64,000 nt of DNA from Epiperipatus broadwayi (GCA_028023455.1 JAQFVV010000282.1:187001-251000); one strand, 5' to 3'. Shown: positions 45,925-60,028, counted from the first letter of the stretch. Translations and numbers: made by a program. Notes: generated by a model from the letters alone, not told the origin.

Positions 45925-46984
45925 TTGCAAAGCTTGTTAAGAGCTTATTTTGCAAGCTCTATATATAACATTTGTAAATACAAGATTTTAAATTAAGTCA
46001 TGTGACATCTTTTGACTTTTTTGTAAGATTAATCAGATTAACTAATTTATGATCACAGTTTTAAACACATCTACTTTTAGTAGATCAACAATGAATTTTG
46101 CTAAACATTTATGGATTTTGTGATTAGCAGAAACAACATTTTTTAAAATAAAAGTTAAAACATTTAAACCAGAAAAGGCATTCATTAATTTAAAATATCT
46201 TTATTTAAACTAAGCACCTTCGATTCTTCAGGTATCAAAATCATAGAATTAGGAATTAATCTTGCTAAATTTTGTTTTTATATGTACTTGCTTGTTGTTT
46301 GTAAAATATATATATAGTTAAATTTCTTATTATTATAACAAATTTATGTAAATGTTGTTAAAGAGGCTATTTTTTAAATAAAGGGATGCTGGCTTCTTTT
46401 TCATTTATAGCACATTTGTCTTTGGCTATAGTTCATGCCTTTTTAACCTTTCTCTTTCTATTATTTCTTTCAGTGCAAATAATATTTGCATTGGAGTGAT
46501 CAAATTCGTGGCCTAACAGCAGCTCATGCTCTAAAATATTGACGAGTACTCATAGTTTTTTTGTGCCCTATTATATAAGTAGATGTGTTGGGCCAGTCTT
46601 GTGGACAGGTTTGCTCTTGTTTCCCTATAATATGTATTTAAGCAATCAGTATTTTTACACTTAATTTTATAATCATTTGGTGTGCAGCCTCCTTAGCTAG
46701 TTTATCTTTAGAATTATTCAATCATTTGTTTTAAAAAGAAGAAAAACACCCCTTTATCTAAAAAACGGCCTCTCTAACAATATTTGCATAAATATGGATA
46801 AAAACAAGAAATTTAATTTTATGTAAATTTTACAAACAAGCATGAATATATAAAAACAAAATTAGCAAGATTAATTCATAATTCTATGGTTGTAATACCT
46901 GAAGTATTGAAAGTATTTGCTTTGAATAAAAATATTTTAAACTAATGTAAATATTTGAAATACAGGCATTCTTCATATACCTGG

Positions 46985-47140
46985 AGTGTAATTGTAAATA
47001 TAGGAGATTTGAACTCAGACTTTCAAGCACTCTTCAACTATCACCACTATCCCATACCACTGATACACATTAACACAATGTAATGTGGATAGTTGAAGGG
47101 TGCTTGAAAGTCTGAGTTCAAATCCCCGATATTTAAACTA
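46985..47140. repeat. R1-end foldback
   Basis: GATTTGAACTCAGACTTTCA and its complement TGAAAGTCTGAGTTCAAATC face each other. Arms (about 47008-47045 and 47095-47135) derive from the B-box end of R1. No hammerhead. Confidence 0.75.
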
Positions 47141-47782
47141 ATGTATACCTTTTCGGGTTTAAATGTTTAACATTTATTGAAAAATTACAATTATACAGAA
47201 AAAGAGGTAACAGTTATACTTATGGAGGAACAAAAATGAAACCTCCATCTTAGTGTTTCATTTAATATGAAATATGTTTTAAGAGACATTTTAGTTATTG
47301 CATCTTTAAATTTTTCATAATAATTTGTGACTATATGCATATCTTACTTCTTTTATGCACACAAATATTACTTTATTTTGAGTAAAATGTTTTTATGTTG
47401 ACAAGTGAATTTTTTTAGATCTAAATATAACTTTACTTAGGAATAAAAAAAATTGTTGTTTCAAACTTGCAAATTTTATCAGAATTCTATTATTGTATGG
47501 AAGCATATGTTATGAAAAATTAAAATATTTTTTTTATTATTTGAATATTTTGTTTTCCTAATCTTAATTAAACTTAAAATATCAGTGCAAACAACTTTAA
47601 ATTTCTATTTCTATTCAAACATAAAATTAAATTAAAAATAATATTTACAGTAAATATTTTTTAAATATTTTATTAAAAGTACAATAATGTATGTGTTTTC
47701 TTGAAGATTTGTGATGATGGTATTTTAGTTGTATTTATGTATTGAATTATTTTCATAATCTTATCTAAGTATCTGATGTCTT

Positions 47783-48185
47783 TAGAAAAATTTAACTTTT
47801 ATTTAAATATTCCAAATACATTCAACTGTTAGTAATAGCACACAGGTTAGTATACGCACAATGTTTCAAAAGGTATTATTGACGCCTCTTCTTCAGGTGT
47901 TGCTGGCTTGACCAGTGACAATACTAGCGTGGGAATCGAACCTGGATCCTTAGATTGGTGAATATTAATACTCTAACCAACAGCCATTTTCCCAAAAGGG
48001 TCCTGGTTTTATTCCCATGCTGATACTGGCACTGGTCAAGCCAGCTACACCTGAAGAAGAGGGGAGAATGAAACCTCTCGAAACATTATTCATATACTCA
48101 TCTGTGTGCTATTACTAACAGTTGAATGAATTGGGAATATTTAAATGAAGTTAAATTTTTCTAAAGACATTCAATACTTATACTA
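47783..48185. mobile_element. SINE-C foldback (two head-to-head copies)
   Basis: Minus copy 47783-47995 keeps B box GGTTCGATTCC and a TAACCAAC A-box region (as complement). Plus copy 47995-48185 has lost most of its head. Tails carry the CACCTGAAGAAGAGG, hairpin, GAAACATT arrangement. Confidence 0.8.
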
Positions 48186-48659
48186 GATGATGGAAATAGT
48201 TTATTATATACATATAAATATAATAATATATGTTTAAAATAAATATTAAAAACATTATTACATAATATAAATTTATATTTACAAACCATGTGACTGATAA
48301 AACGTTTTACATAAGTATAAATATTATCTATTATGTATGAACAAATGATTTCCATCATATATCATTTGGATATATTCAAACTGCCTTTTACTTTTTAGAC
48401 AATTATGCTAAAAATGAATACAAATGTTAGTGCAAAAAGTCAAACAAAAATGAAAACATAATTATTTATAGTAGTTAAAAGTTATCCATATAGTTTTATA
48501 TTTAGTTAATCATATTTTATCACATTTAGTAGATTGTTTTAGTGAATAATATTTTAAGATTTTCTGTCATTATTTTTTAAAAAAAACCATGATTACAGTA
48601 CATGCATATATATTAACATTTCTACTTTTTATTTTTAAAATTTATCATATATATATTAA

Positions 48660-49130
48660 TATATTGTACAGGTTTAACACCTGCATTTATATATGTAATA
48701 TATGCGGGATTCGAACTCGGACTTTCACACGACCCACAACTCTCAGTGCCATCTTATATTGCTGACCCACCTGATCACACACATGTTGAAAAGATAAATA
48801 ATCACCAATATACGTATTTCATTCTAAACCAGCATTCATCAGTTGGTCCAGATTACCATCTCCACACATATATACAATCAGTACTCAGCTTTATATTAAG
48901 AGAGCCAATCTTCATACTTTAATGGAAAGGCTTCAAACTACTCCAACCCACAACTCTTCAGCCATCCATTTCATTGAAAATCTGATGATGGAATGTTCAA
49001 AGCCCACATTAGTGCCAATGTTGTCATCCTACCCATGTTAACATTTAGTCATTCTGACCCCTCATGTACAGAAGAATAATCCATTTATACATACATATGT
49101 GAGGGATGGGCAGACATATTATGCATTATT
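48660..49130 (-). repeat. R1 repeat, near complete
   Basis: Full-length-looking R1 unit on minus: GTACAGG end at 48666, B-box-like end at about 48707, hammerhead at 48797-48859, and the far end at GGATGGGCAGACAT. A second GTACAGG at 49149 (483 bp on) marks the start of a further unit, so this locus is also tandem. Confidence 0.85.
48797..48859 (-). ncRNA. Type I hammerhead ribozyme (R1)
   Basis: Minus strand: ACCAA/TTGGT and a distal arm, core CTGATGA, stem II ATGCT/AGAAT with one mismatch and loop GGTTT, GAAA, and perfect palindromic stem III ATACGTAT. All core bases intact. Confidence 0.78.
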
Positions 49131-49139
49131 TATATAAAT

Positions 49140-49660
49140 TAATACCTTGTACAGGCTTAACACCTGCATATATAAAATACAGGCATACTTCATATACCTG
49201 GATTTTAATTGAAATTATAGGGGATTTGAATACATATTTTCAACCTCCCTTTAGCTATTTATTCTATCTCAGACTACCAATACACATGAACACATACACA
49301 TGAACCCCCCCCCCACTAATATACTTATAATTAAACTCCAGGTATATGAAGTATATTCTGCCGATTCTTCTTCTGTGTATTTAAATGGACAAGATCCTAT
49401 ACAGGAGGGATCAGAGTGACTTAATGTCAACATGGGGAAGATGATAATATTGGCATCAGATGGGATTTGGGCATTCCATCAACAGATTTTTGATGGTATG
49501 AATGGCTGAAGAGTTGGAGGGTGGAGTGAATTGAAACCTGTCCATTAAAGTTTGATGATTTGCTGTCTTAATATAAACCAAGAAATGTTTATGTATATAT
49601 GGGAGATGATCTGGACCAACTGATGAGTGTTGGCACAGCATGAAATAGGTATATTGGTGG
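49140..49660. repeat. R1 partial units, opposite orientations
   Basis: 49140-49330 resembles the R1 B-box end on minus; 49395-49660 is R1 internal sequence plus hammerhead on plus. Together they form a loose foldback. The 97-codon minus open frame is not a protein gene. Confidence 0.75.
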
Positions 49661-49665
49661 TGTGG
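49606..49665 (+). ncRNA. Type I hammerhead ribozyme (R1), core intact
   Basis: Stem I ACCAA/TTGGT (49615-49619 with 49654-49658), core CTGATGA 49620-49626, stem II GTGTT/AGCAT (49627-49631 with 49637-49641, two G-U pairs), loop GGCAC, GAA 49642-49644, stem III ATAGGTAT 49645-49652, predicted cut after A49653. Confidence 0.82.
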
Positions 49666-50794
49666 ACATGGGCCAGGCAACAGAAAAAATTCAATGGTGT
49701 GGTATTTATTGATAAAACTTCCATGCATAGAGTTCACTTTTTTAATCAATAAGAAAGTGTGAATGTTTGAAGAAAATCATTCCTGAAATTAAGGTATAGA
49801 AAGTAGAAATGATAAATAAATTATTTATCTTGTCTCATTTTTTTAATGAGGTTGGGTGGGATGGGAAATAGAAGGTTAAAAGGTCAGCCAGAAGTATATA
49901 GATGATACATAGCCTGCAATGGGCAATTCAAAATTGTCTTATAAATTGCTTATAATAATTGGTTTAAGGGAAATATAAATATTTAATAGTATGTTCTTTT
50001 TAATGTGCAGATATGTGCATGTATAGGTGAGATATATAAAAATATCTCACTTGGATAAAATAAAGACATAACTAAAATTTATAAAACTTTATTAAAATAA
50101 ATGTCAATAAAAGAATTTGATTCAGGTAGAGATGCTTTAATAGAAACAGAGGAGATTAAAATATATTTATTTATCTATTTTATTTTACAAAAAAAGTTAA
50201 TTGGATTACATTTGTAGATAAAATAAATGGATCTACAAATCTAATATGCAATAATAATTAAAATTTAATTTTAAAAAATCAGTCTATCTCTAATTATTGA
50301 AATAAACAGAATGAAAAATGTCCATGGGGACATAATTTGTGATATGAACTATGACTGTAATTGAGAAATATATCACTGTGTTAGAAAGAAATGATTTATT
50401 AAATATAAATCATCATAACCAGAAAGAAATTTTTGATTAATGGATTATTTGTTGATACAGCCATAGAAAATGAATTGCTGATTAATTTAAATGTGTACTA
50501 GCTTTCCATAATTATGTAATCTTTTCCCGAAACCTTAAATTCCACATTATGGATAAATTACAACTCATCTGTGCCCTTGAAGAATGTGTACCCATATCAT
50601 TGTTAGAAACTGAATACTTAAATTGAACAAATAGAAAAATAACACATCACAGATTTTAATTTCATACTGACCAATAATGGAAGTTATAAATATATGGTAA
50701 AACTGTTTCTTTTAAAAACTTTAACAAAAGAAAATAGAAAATAAGTCAGTGTAATCCAATTACTACATTTGAATTTATTTCATTTATATTAGTG

Positions 50795-50915
50795 ATTAAG
50801 TTTTTTTATTTTTTTTTATGTCAAAGCGTTGACTGGGAAGCGAACTCAGGCCAGCTGCTTGGAAGGCAGCTATGCTAACCACTAGGCCACCAATGCTTGA
50901 CTAATTAAGTTATTT
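50795..50915 (-). mobile_element. SINE-A (tRNA-Gly-like), with short TSD
   Basis: Body about 50803-50901: minus strand GTCAAGCATTGGTGGCCTAG, CTGCCTTCCAAGCAGC, GAGTTCGCTTCCC, CTTTGACATA and an A-rich tail. ATTAAGTT is found on both sides. Confidence 0.9.
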
Positions 50916-52189
50916 TTATATATGCTTAGACATTATATATATTTATTCTAAAATAATTGTTTACCTTGTAAGTGAATTAATTGTATCTTATGAAATTATT
51001 AGTTTTTAAAATTCAAATTGTGAGTGCTATTATATATCACAACTTCTACTTCAATTGTTCACACTAACACTTATCAATTCCTTGTTTATATGAAAAGGAA
51101 AAAAAAATTAGAGAGAATGCTTTACTACTGAAAAAATGCCAAATGTTATCAGGAATTAAATTGGTCCATTCAGCATTTTTTTCATTAACAAATAAAAAAA
51201 AATTGCACCCTAGTAGAAGGTGCAGACACAAATTACTTCTAAGTTGTAATCTATTTCAAATCTCTAGTGTTGATTTTGTGGAAGTGATTGGGAAATATAT
51301 CTCATTTTTAGGTTCAATCTTCTCTATCTTTATCTATTTTATATATTTTATGAAAGTTTCACAACAAATTAATTATATTTAAATGTAGTCCCTTCAAGTT
51401 ACCAATAAATTAATGAAATATACAATTGTTAAAATACCAACATATAAATAAATAAATAAATAAATAACACATATAACTATAAACTTATAGCATGCTTACC
51501 ATCTCCAGTAGTATTAATAGGTTGAAGTTATAATATGTATATCTTATATGTTGGTATGTTGAAAATTATGGAATGAATTCTATTTCTTTACTTAATTATA
51601 TTGTATTTGTTTAGGCTATGAACTTAAAAACTAATTAAGTTGATATCACAAAAAAAATTCAAAGCAAACATACAATAAAAAAGATGGAAACTAAGGGCTT
51701 TATACAGAATAATTCAATTAATGGATACCATTGCATGAAATAGAAAATGATACCATGAGTGCTAATGACTAAAATAGTAATCGAATCACATATATAAGAC
51801 TTTTCAGATTGTTTCAACTATCAATGAAGTATCAGATATATTTTTCACAATTTGGAATCTTACTAGCAAAAGCTTCGATAAAGATATTCTGTATTGAAAG
51901 CCTGGCTTAAAAAACTGAGTTTTTTGCTGGTTTTGTATTCCCTACACATTTTTACATTTACATTTTGATTTTATATCGTTTTTATTGCTTAAATACTCAT
52001 TTTGAATATTAACTTTGATGGGACATAAATCTGGAATGAACATTTTATGTAAGCTGCAATTTGCTTTGGACCTCTACTGCTTTACTCAGACAAGTAACGC
52101 AAGTGAAATATTTTAGTATTGGTTTGAATTCATTTACAATACAAGTACAGGTATTTTGTGTGTATATATAACAAAATTTATTTTTATTG

Positions 52190-52316
52190 TTATCTCCTTT
52201 TCATATGCTATAGCATTGGCCAGGACGCGAACCCACAACCGTCTACAACCAACTACTTGCTTGCAAGGTGGCTGTGATGACCTCTTGGCTAACAACGCTT
52301 GACTTATCTCCTTTTC
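52190..52316 (-). mobile_element. SINE-B, with 13-bp TSD
   Basis: Body 52203-52303. Minus strand: TCAAGCGTTGTTAGCCAAGA, CCTTGCAAGCAAGTAGTTGG, GGGTTCGCGTCC. TSD TTATCTCCTTTTC at 52190-52202 and 52304-52316. Confidence 0.92.
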
Positions 52317-52319
52317 TTT

Positions 52320-54520
52320 TGAACTAATGAATAAAATTAAACAAAACTATAAACTCAGCACCTATAAGAAAATGGAATCTTTGCTTCAGGCGGTGAATGC
52401 CTTATATTATAATTGTACTTATTTTTAGAGTTTAGTTGCATACACACACCAACAAATCTTAACCTGAAACATTTTATTTTCTGGCTTATATCGACTAACT
52501 ATCCATTTACTGATCATATTCAGATGGCGAGTTATATTGGCTATGTCCTATTAGCTAGCTATATAAAAAACATACTAAAGAATAAATAAAATATATTAAA
52601 TAAAAAAGGAAGAGATGATACGCACACGCGTCAATTATGACGTAAGGTTTAAATTTTTTTATTGTATGTAACAATACGTAGATATAAATATTTGTATAAA
52701 ACATTCTAAAAACTATAAAATTGTAAACGCATCGGAAAAAAGTCCAAAACGATAGAAATAATTATAAAAATTGAGATTAAGTGACTACTCAGTTTTTAAA
52801 GGAAAAATATTTGAAATTTAATAATTAAATAAACTGTAGCTTGAATATCATTTAATTTTTTTTCTGCAGTTCATAACTTCTCTTTAGTTTGAGAAGTGCA
52901 GGGAAAATAAGATGATCAATGTAGACAAGTCTAATAGCCCAGAACATCAGCTTCATTTATATCTGCTGAAAATATTCTACCAGGATGACCTTTGGTAGCT
53001 ACTGACTACGGTTAGTTTTCAAAAATCTGGTTAAAACAATTAAGATTAAAAGACCTTAAAGCAAAGATTATTAATTTGATTTTCATTAATTAGCTGGATC
53101 ACAATACCATCATCAAAGCTAAATTAAGTCTCTCTCAGCATCATTTTTTCGTGACAACTTTTTGGTAGATGAAAAAAAAAGTAAAAAAGGAGGGGGGGGG
53201 TCACTTTCCAATCATTTGTTAAATATGGGCAATCAGGAGCAAGTAAATTATCAATATGGCATAAATATTTAATTGTGGTATTGTTGAAGATTTCTGTGTT
53301 GTTGGGGGTTGGCGCTAAAGGTGCCCAAAGCCATCCTATTGTTGCAATGAATCATGGGCTTTGAAGTACTATGAGAAAGAGGCTGCCCTTCAGGCCATTT
53401 CAGAAAAATAACTTGGCTATGAGTAATGCCGTTTTCTTCCTACTGGCATTAAGTTTATCTATAGGTTTAGATACAAATTAAATTCAGAGCAGCTAAGTGT
53501 GAAGTCTTATCAAGCATCACTACCAAACTTAATACGGTTGGTCTTTAAAGTTTATAATTTTTCATATATTTAAACAACAATATACTTTGATTACAATTAA
53601 AAGGTTAATAAAGTCATTAAGCCTATAAAAGCAGACAATTGCAGTAAAGACAAAAAATCAATATATATTACACACACACACAGAGTACATTTCATTTTAA
53701 TAGATTTAAATTTTATCGCATAGTAAGAATGCATAAAATATAAAATACACACATATAGTTTAAATACTGAAAAAGTTCAATCAACGTGACTTAAGATAAA
53801 AGTTTTTTTTTTTTTACTATGGATGCTAACCAATGCTTTTCCATTGAATAAATGTGGATTGTGAAGCACTTTAAATTTTTTAAAACTTAAATTTGATATT
53901 ATATAATCAGGATTATATTCTATTTGCTAATCAAAATAATATAAAATCTAAACAGAAAGAATTTAACTTTTGAGTCAATGTGTCTAAATACACGCATGCA
54001 CACATATATGTATAAATACAATAAAAAGTCCATTATAGAATATTGTAATATTGAAATACAAGTATAATCAGGGAAATTAGAGGGAGGGAAAGGAGGGGCA
54101 GCTGGCCGTATTAGGGGTCTCAAGTTGGCAACTCAATATGTTAAACAAAAATATAGGGGAACGCATAGCGATGTCACAGATCATAGAACGGCTTCAATAT
54201 TACAGTTAAATTCCCCCAAAAAATATTCGAGAAAACCTTTTCCAAGGAGGCATGCCACAAGTTGAAAAATATAAGCCAGTTTAGGAATGAGGTGCCAATT
54301 TGTCGATTCTGGGACAAAAGTGACTGCAGTGCTCGGTGACCAGCAAAACTAATAGTCTCAGTTCCCTGACAGTCAGTTCTGTGCTAACAGGGTTTTACAA
54401 TACTAACAATGCTAGAGTAAATCTACCCTATCCAAGTGCTATCTGGATCTGATCTGTTTGCTCATTTCTGTTATATTTTTTTTATATAAAATATATTATC
54501 ACCATTATAATTTATATATG
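52320..54520. other. Stretch without recognised features
   Basis: AT-rich with somewhat less biased parts at 52.9-53.5 and 54.06-54.45 kb. I could not match these to a known family; frames are broken. Confidence 0.5.
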
Positions 54521-54625
54521 TGTGTAATATGTAGGGTATATGAGCACAAACTTTCACATGACCCACCACTCTCCACTCTATCTCATAACACTGATATACT
54601 TGAACACATACATGTCGAAAAGATA

Positions 54626-54689
54626 AATAATCACCAATATACGTATTCCATGCTAAAGCAGCAATCACCAGTTGGTCAAGATTATCATC
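54626..54689 (-). ncRNA. Hammerhead ribozyme motif (R1), decayed
   Basis: Core reads CTGGTGA (A6 to G) and the GAAA box reads GGAA. Stems are still recognisable. Predicted inactive. Confidence 0.65.
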
Positions 54690-55080
54690 TCTACACATAT
54701 ATGCAATAAGTGCTCAGATATATATTAAGGTAGCCAATCTTCATACTTTAATGGACAGGCTTCAATCCATTCCAAACTCCAACTCTTCAACTGTTCATCC
54801 AATTGAAAATCTTATGATGGGAATACTCAAAGCCCATTCTGATGCTGAGATTCTTGTCACACCCATGTTGACCTAAAGTCAATCTGACTCCTCATGTACA
54901 GGACATAATCCATTTAATACATATACGATAGGATGGGCAGACATCTCTACTATGTAATAACTGAAATACAAGCTTATTATATAGTTGTCTCAATATATGT
55001 AATATATAGGATATATGAGCACAGACTTTCACATGACCCACCACTCTCCACTTTATCTCATAACACTGATACACTTGAAC

Positions 55081-55140
55081 ATAATCACCAATATACGTAT
55101 TTCATGCTAAAGCAGCAATCGTCAGTTGGTCCAGATTATC
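55081..55140 (-). ncRNA. Type I hammerhead ribozyme (R1), core intact
   Basis: Minus strand: distal AATC/GATT-type arm, ACCAA/TTGGT, core CTGACGA (plus 55119-55125), stem II TGCT/AGCA with loop GCTTT, GAAA, perfect palindrome ATACGTAT, cut after UA. Confidence 0.82.
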
Positions 55141-55224
55141 ATCTCCACACATATATACAATAAGTGCTCAGATATATAATGGACAGGCTTCAATCCACTC
55201 CACACTCCAACTCTTCAACCGAAC

Positions 55225-55490
55225 GAATTAGAGTGTGGGGTGGATTGAAGCTTGTCTATTAAAGTATGAAGATTGGCTATCTTAATATATATTTGAGCAC
55301 TTATTGCATATATGTGTGGAGATGATAATCTGGACCAACTGACGGTTTGGCAATGAAATACGTATATTGGTGAATATTTATCTTTTCAACATATATGTGT
55401 TCAAGGGTATAAGTGTTATGAGATAGAGTGGAGAGTGGTGGGTCATGTGAAAGTCTGTGTTCATATACCCTATGTATTACATATATTGAT
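55225..55490 (+). repeat. R1 inverted partner with broken hammerhead
   Basis: Plus-sense R1 copy facing the dimer at 54.53-55.22 kb, forming a foldback centred near 55215. At 55321-55380 the ribozyme has lost part of stem II (CTGACGG then GTTTGGCAATGAAA), so it cannot fold properly. Confidence 0.8.
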
Positions 55491-55574
55491 ACAACTATAT
55501 AATAAGCTTGTATTTCAGTTATTATATATAAGTGTAATAATTCTCATTTGCTATATGGGTTTATAAGTAATCAT

Positions 55575-55685
55575 TCAAAACCATTCAACATTTAGACAAG
55601 CCCAATATCAATAACAATCAACAATTTCTTGGTTGCTTGTTATTGATATTGGGATTGTCTAAGTTTTGACTGGTTTTTAATGATA
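55575..55685. repeat. Hairpin related to the 30 kb tandem repeat
   Basis: CCCAATATCAATAACAATCA and its complement TTGTTATTGATATTGGGA lie around a short loop; arms about 45 bp. Confidence 0.75.
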
Positions 55686-55904
55686 TACATATAAATATTA
55701 TAATAATCTACATGTACATTATTTATAAAGTCATTTTATAAAAAGGTAAAAAGAAAATTCTATTTTCCATCTGCTTCAATATTTATTGCTAGTTTATAAA
55801 CTTTAATGGGTGTTTTATGTAATAGCATATATCTAGAGCTCAATTATTGTTTTTTAAAAAAGCTGCATCTAATTCTTTGAGTACCTGTTGTGCTGTTTTT
55901 GCAG

Positions 55905-56027
55905 CAAAGTTAGGAACACTTGTCAAGCATTGGTGGTCTAGTGGTTAGCATAGCTGCCTTCCAAACAACTGGCCCAGCTTCGCTTCCTGGTCAACACTTT
56001 GACATATGAAAAAAAAGTTAGAAACCC
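55905..56027 (+). mobile_element. SINE-A (tRNA-Gly-like), with TSD
   Basis: Body about 55919-56013: GTCAAGCATTGGTGGTCTAG head, CTGCCTTCC arm, degenerate B box, TTTGACATATG and A tail. TSD AAAGTTAGGAACAC / AAAGTTAGAAACCC, two differences. Confidence 0.9.
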
Positions 56028-58215
56028 TAGATATGCATACTTTAATCTTCTGTTTTAACATATATAATTACTTACACATACATAAATATTTTTATACATA
56101 TGTATAACAACAAAGCAGTCTTTAAACAGCCCATAGCAGATTAAAAGCCTCAAAAAATTTCTCATAAAAAAATAATCCAAGATGACATTACTTATCAGGT
56201 TTATCATATATTGCAGGAATGGACAAATTTTTAGATGTTGGTGGTGACTTTTTGATGAAAGTGTACCTGAGGGTGACTATGGTTTTTTTCAGCACTTTGA
56301 ACCAGAGACTAAAATAATGTTATTTTTGCTAGAACAGAAAAAAGTAGCAGAAGTCCTGGGTTTTTAAGAATGTACTTACGAATTGGTGTTTTTTTTTCTA
56401 TAAAGGCTTTTTAGGATTCACAAATATTAGTGACAATTTTAGAAGATACTTATGAATTTTCTTTCTGTAAGATACAAACTGTTGAAGATGTTTTACAATG
56501 TCTACTATTGTTACCCCAGCTCCCTCTAGTATTACAATTTGTCCATGCTGCTTTATAAAATATTTATTAAATTACAATTATTAAATTATTTATAAACAAT
56601 TATTTTCTAGAGCTGATCCTGAATTTTACAAAAAATTCAAGAAAATATATATAGAAAAAAATTATTGTTTTAGAATTGTATTTAATTCTTTTGAGCTTTT
56701 TCCAACCTTGGTTTATTTTTTAGATCGACAATAACAACAGATATTTTAAATTTAACTATTTTTAAATATGAGTAATTTTGAATTTTTACTTTTTTATATT
56801 CAAATCAGCTTTGAATTTATCACTATAATTTGACACAGTTCACATCAACTTCATGGTTGACTTCCAAAGACCTTGCAGTCAACTGGTCAACTGCAATTGA
56901 CATCTTGCCCACCCCTGATATATTGGATAGTACTCTCTAGCTAAGAAAAGCTAGGTATCATTTACCAACTAATATTGGGTATATAGTTGAGTTAATTATG
57001 GACCTGTTCCATGAACATAAATTTTACCTCATCCAAGATTTATATTCAGATTGCAAGGATTGAAGTCAGATGCATTATAATTCCATTAAGAGGCTTTTTA
57101 TATATTATGTAAACCATGTACTAAGTTTTATTAATAATTTATTTTGAATAACTGATTTTTAAATTAGTACAATATTTTCTTCAACAACTGTGATTCTTAA
57201 CTTTTTTGGAAGATGCCATTTTCTTTGTTTTCATGTTCAACATTGACTTTAGGATTAAACCATTATTATATATTAGAAAATAATAAAATTGACTTCATTT
57301 GATAGATATTTTTATTTTCAAAGAAAATAAACTTTAAATATTTACATTTTATTTGTGAAAATATTAAAAAAATGAGATTGTAATCAAAACAAAAAAGCAT
57401 TTAGGTCATCAATTCTGAAAATTTCCTTTTTATTTTCCAAAACCAATAAAATCTTCATTATATGATATTTGTTTTTAAAATATGAATAAATAATTTTTTT
57501 TTATTGAATCTAACAAAATATGCTTTAAAAGCTTGAAATTTTTTAATATTTTTTATAATCTTATAATATTTTCAGACTTACTAAGTACACCGATTACTTA
57601 GTAACTAAGCTTGAAAATGTCTTCAGAGTAAATTTGCATTGTTCAAAAATATAACATTCAGGTTTTAAAAATAAAATACTTCCATTCAAAATATATCAAT
57701 TAATAATTTATATTTTTGATTTGTAAAAAGAATCTTGAATTATAATAAATTCACAAATAAACCCATTTTTGATTATTGGAACTGTTTTCTCCAAACAATA
57801 TCATAAAAATGGATAACATCAGAAAATGTCAGAATATAAAAGGATAACTCATCAAGCTGGAAGTAAGATGGAGTTAAAGCTCTCTTATGTTGACAAATTT
57901 TCACTTTTCTGGCCATTTATGAAATTTTTTCCAAACTAAAATTTTATGTTGAAATATTTAATATGCAATTACATTTCCATACCCTGCCATTCTAAACATT
58001 AATCTGAAAAAATATGCAGACTGACCATGAATATGATCTGAAAGCATCAAAACTATACCCAGTAAAATAAATATTATTTAATTTATATTGAAATTCTGTA
58101 TGAATATTTTTTTGACATTAGGATAAAGATATGTGTATTTAAAAATAAAGCTTGCAAAATGATTTGGACTGATAGAAAGACTAAAAGAATATGATAGTTC
58201 TAAAATAAGAAAATA
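56028..58215. other. AT-rich stretch without recognised features
   Basis: No gene, RNA or repeat recognised. Confidence 0.55.
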
Positions 58216-58218
58216 TAA

Positions 58219-58252
58219 ACAACAACAATAATAATAATAATAATAATAATAA

Positions 58253-58345
<93 letters not shown>
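58219..58345. repeat. Compound CAA/TAA/TAG microsatellite
   Basis: The repeat passes from CAA to TAA to TAG triplets in one direction. The same CAA-to-TAA start is seen at 59.07 kb, so both probably grew from the 3' tails of related retroelements. Confidence 0.93.
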
Positions 58346-59342
<997 letters not shown>

Positions 59343-59724
59343 TATAAAAAATACTAGAAATGAGATTTGTAATAACTATAAATACCAACTCATGAATCAT
59401 AAATATATCCATATATAAAACATGCCAATTCATTTGATATCTTATGATGCAGAGTTAAATTAATTTTGCAGAGAATCTTACTTTCTGAAAGAATTTCAAC
59501 AATTTCTGGGATCAGAAACTCTTGCCATACAATTAAAGAATGAAAATATAGATACGTAAACATAAATCCTACTTCAATATTAAGGGTTTAAACTTTTGAT
59601 TAATCAATATATTTTTCAAGGGACAACTTTATTGGCTATTTATTATTCATAACTGATCTTTTCTTTATGTGCCAACTTTACAATCAATATTGTATTTTGC
59701 AGTGTTCAAAGTCAAGCAAGGTAG

Positions 59725-59900
59725 GTACATATGTAAGTTGTATAATAATAAATGTATAATGAAAATGTAGAATAAAAATGATAAGTTGTACAATAATAAC
59801 TGTATAATGAATGTAGGATAAAACTAATAACTTTGTAATGTATAATGAATATGTAGAATAAGAATAATAACTGTATAGTAATTATGTATAGCGATCATGT
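59725..59900 (+). repeat. Degenerate minisatellite
   Basis: Units of about 55 bp built from TGTATAATGAA, TGTAGAATAA and AATAATAACTGTATA, repeated about three times. Confidence 0.65.
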
Positions 59901-60028
59901 GTAAACATTTATATTATATAGATAATTGTAACCATAAAATGTAAAAATGTAACAATCATTAAATTACAATGTTGTTAAATCTTAGAGAGCACAGCTGACC
60001 TTATAGGGTCAGAAAACTGTATAAAATG

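Larger units (their letters stand above)
45525..45970. repeat. F2 foldback with a hammerhead in each arm
   Basis: Arms about 45525-45735 and 45745-45970 are reverse complements meeting at TAGTCCCATAGGG. Different from F1 in most of its length, but with the same ribozyme architecture. Confidence 0.87.
54530..55220 (-). repeat. R1 head-to-tail dimer with two hammerheads
   Basis: Two R1 units in minus orientation. TATGAGCACA landmarks at 54539 and 55014 are 475 bp apart. The hammerheads are 454 bp apart because the second unit has a 21-bp deletion next to its ribozyme. The dimer is very similar to that at 9.56-10.24 kb, including the junction sequence CTCTACTATGTAATAACTGA. Confidence 0.83.

Noticed and set aside
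48975-49010. CTGATGATGGAATG segment of R1 as a second hammerhead core
   Set aside because: It has CTGATGA, but no stem II follows and GAAA is replaced by CAAAG in nearly all copies; the single GAAA at 775 is likely chance.
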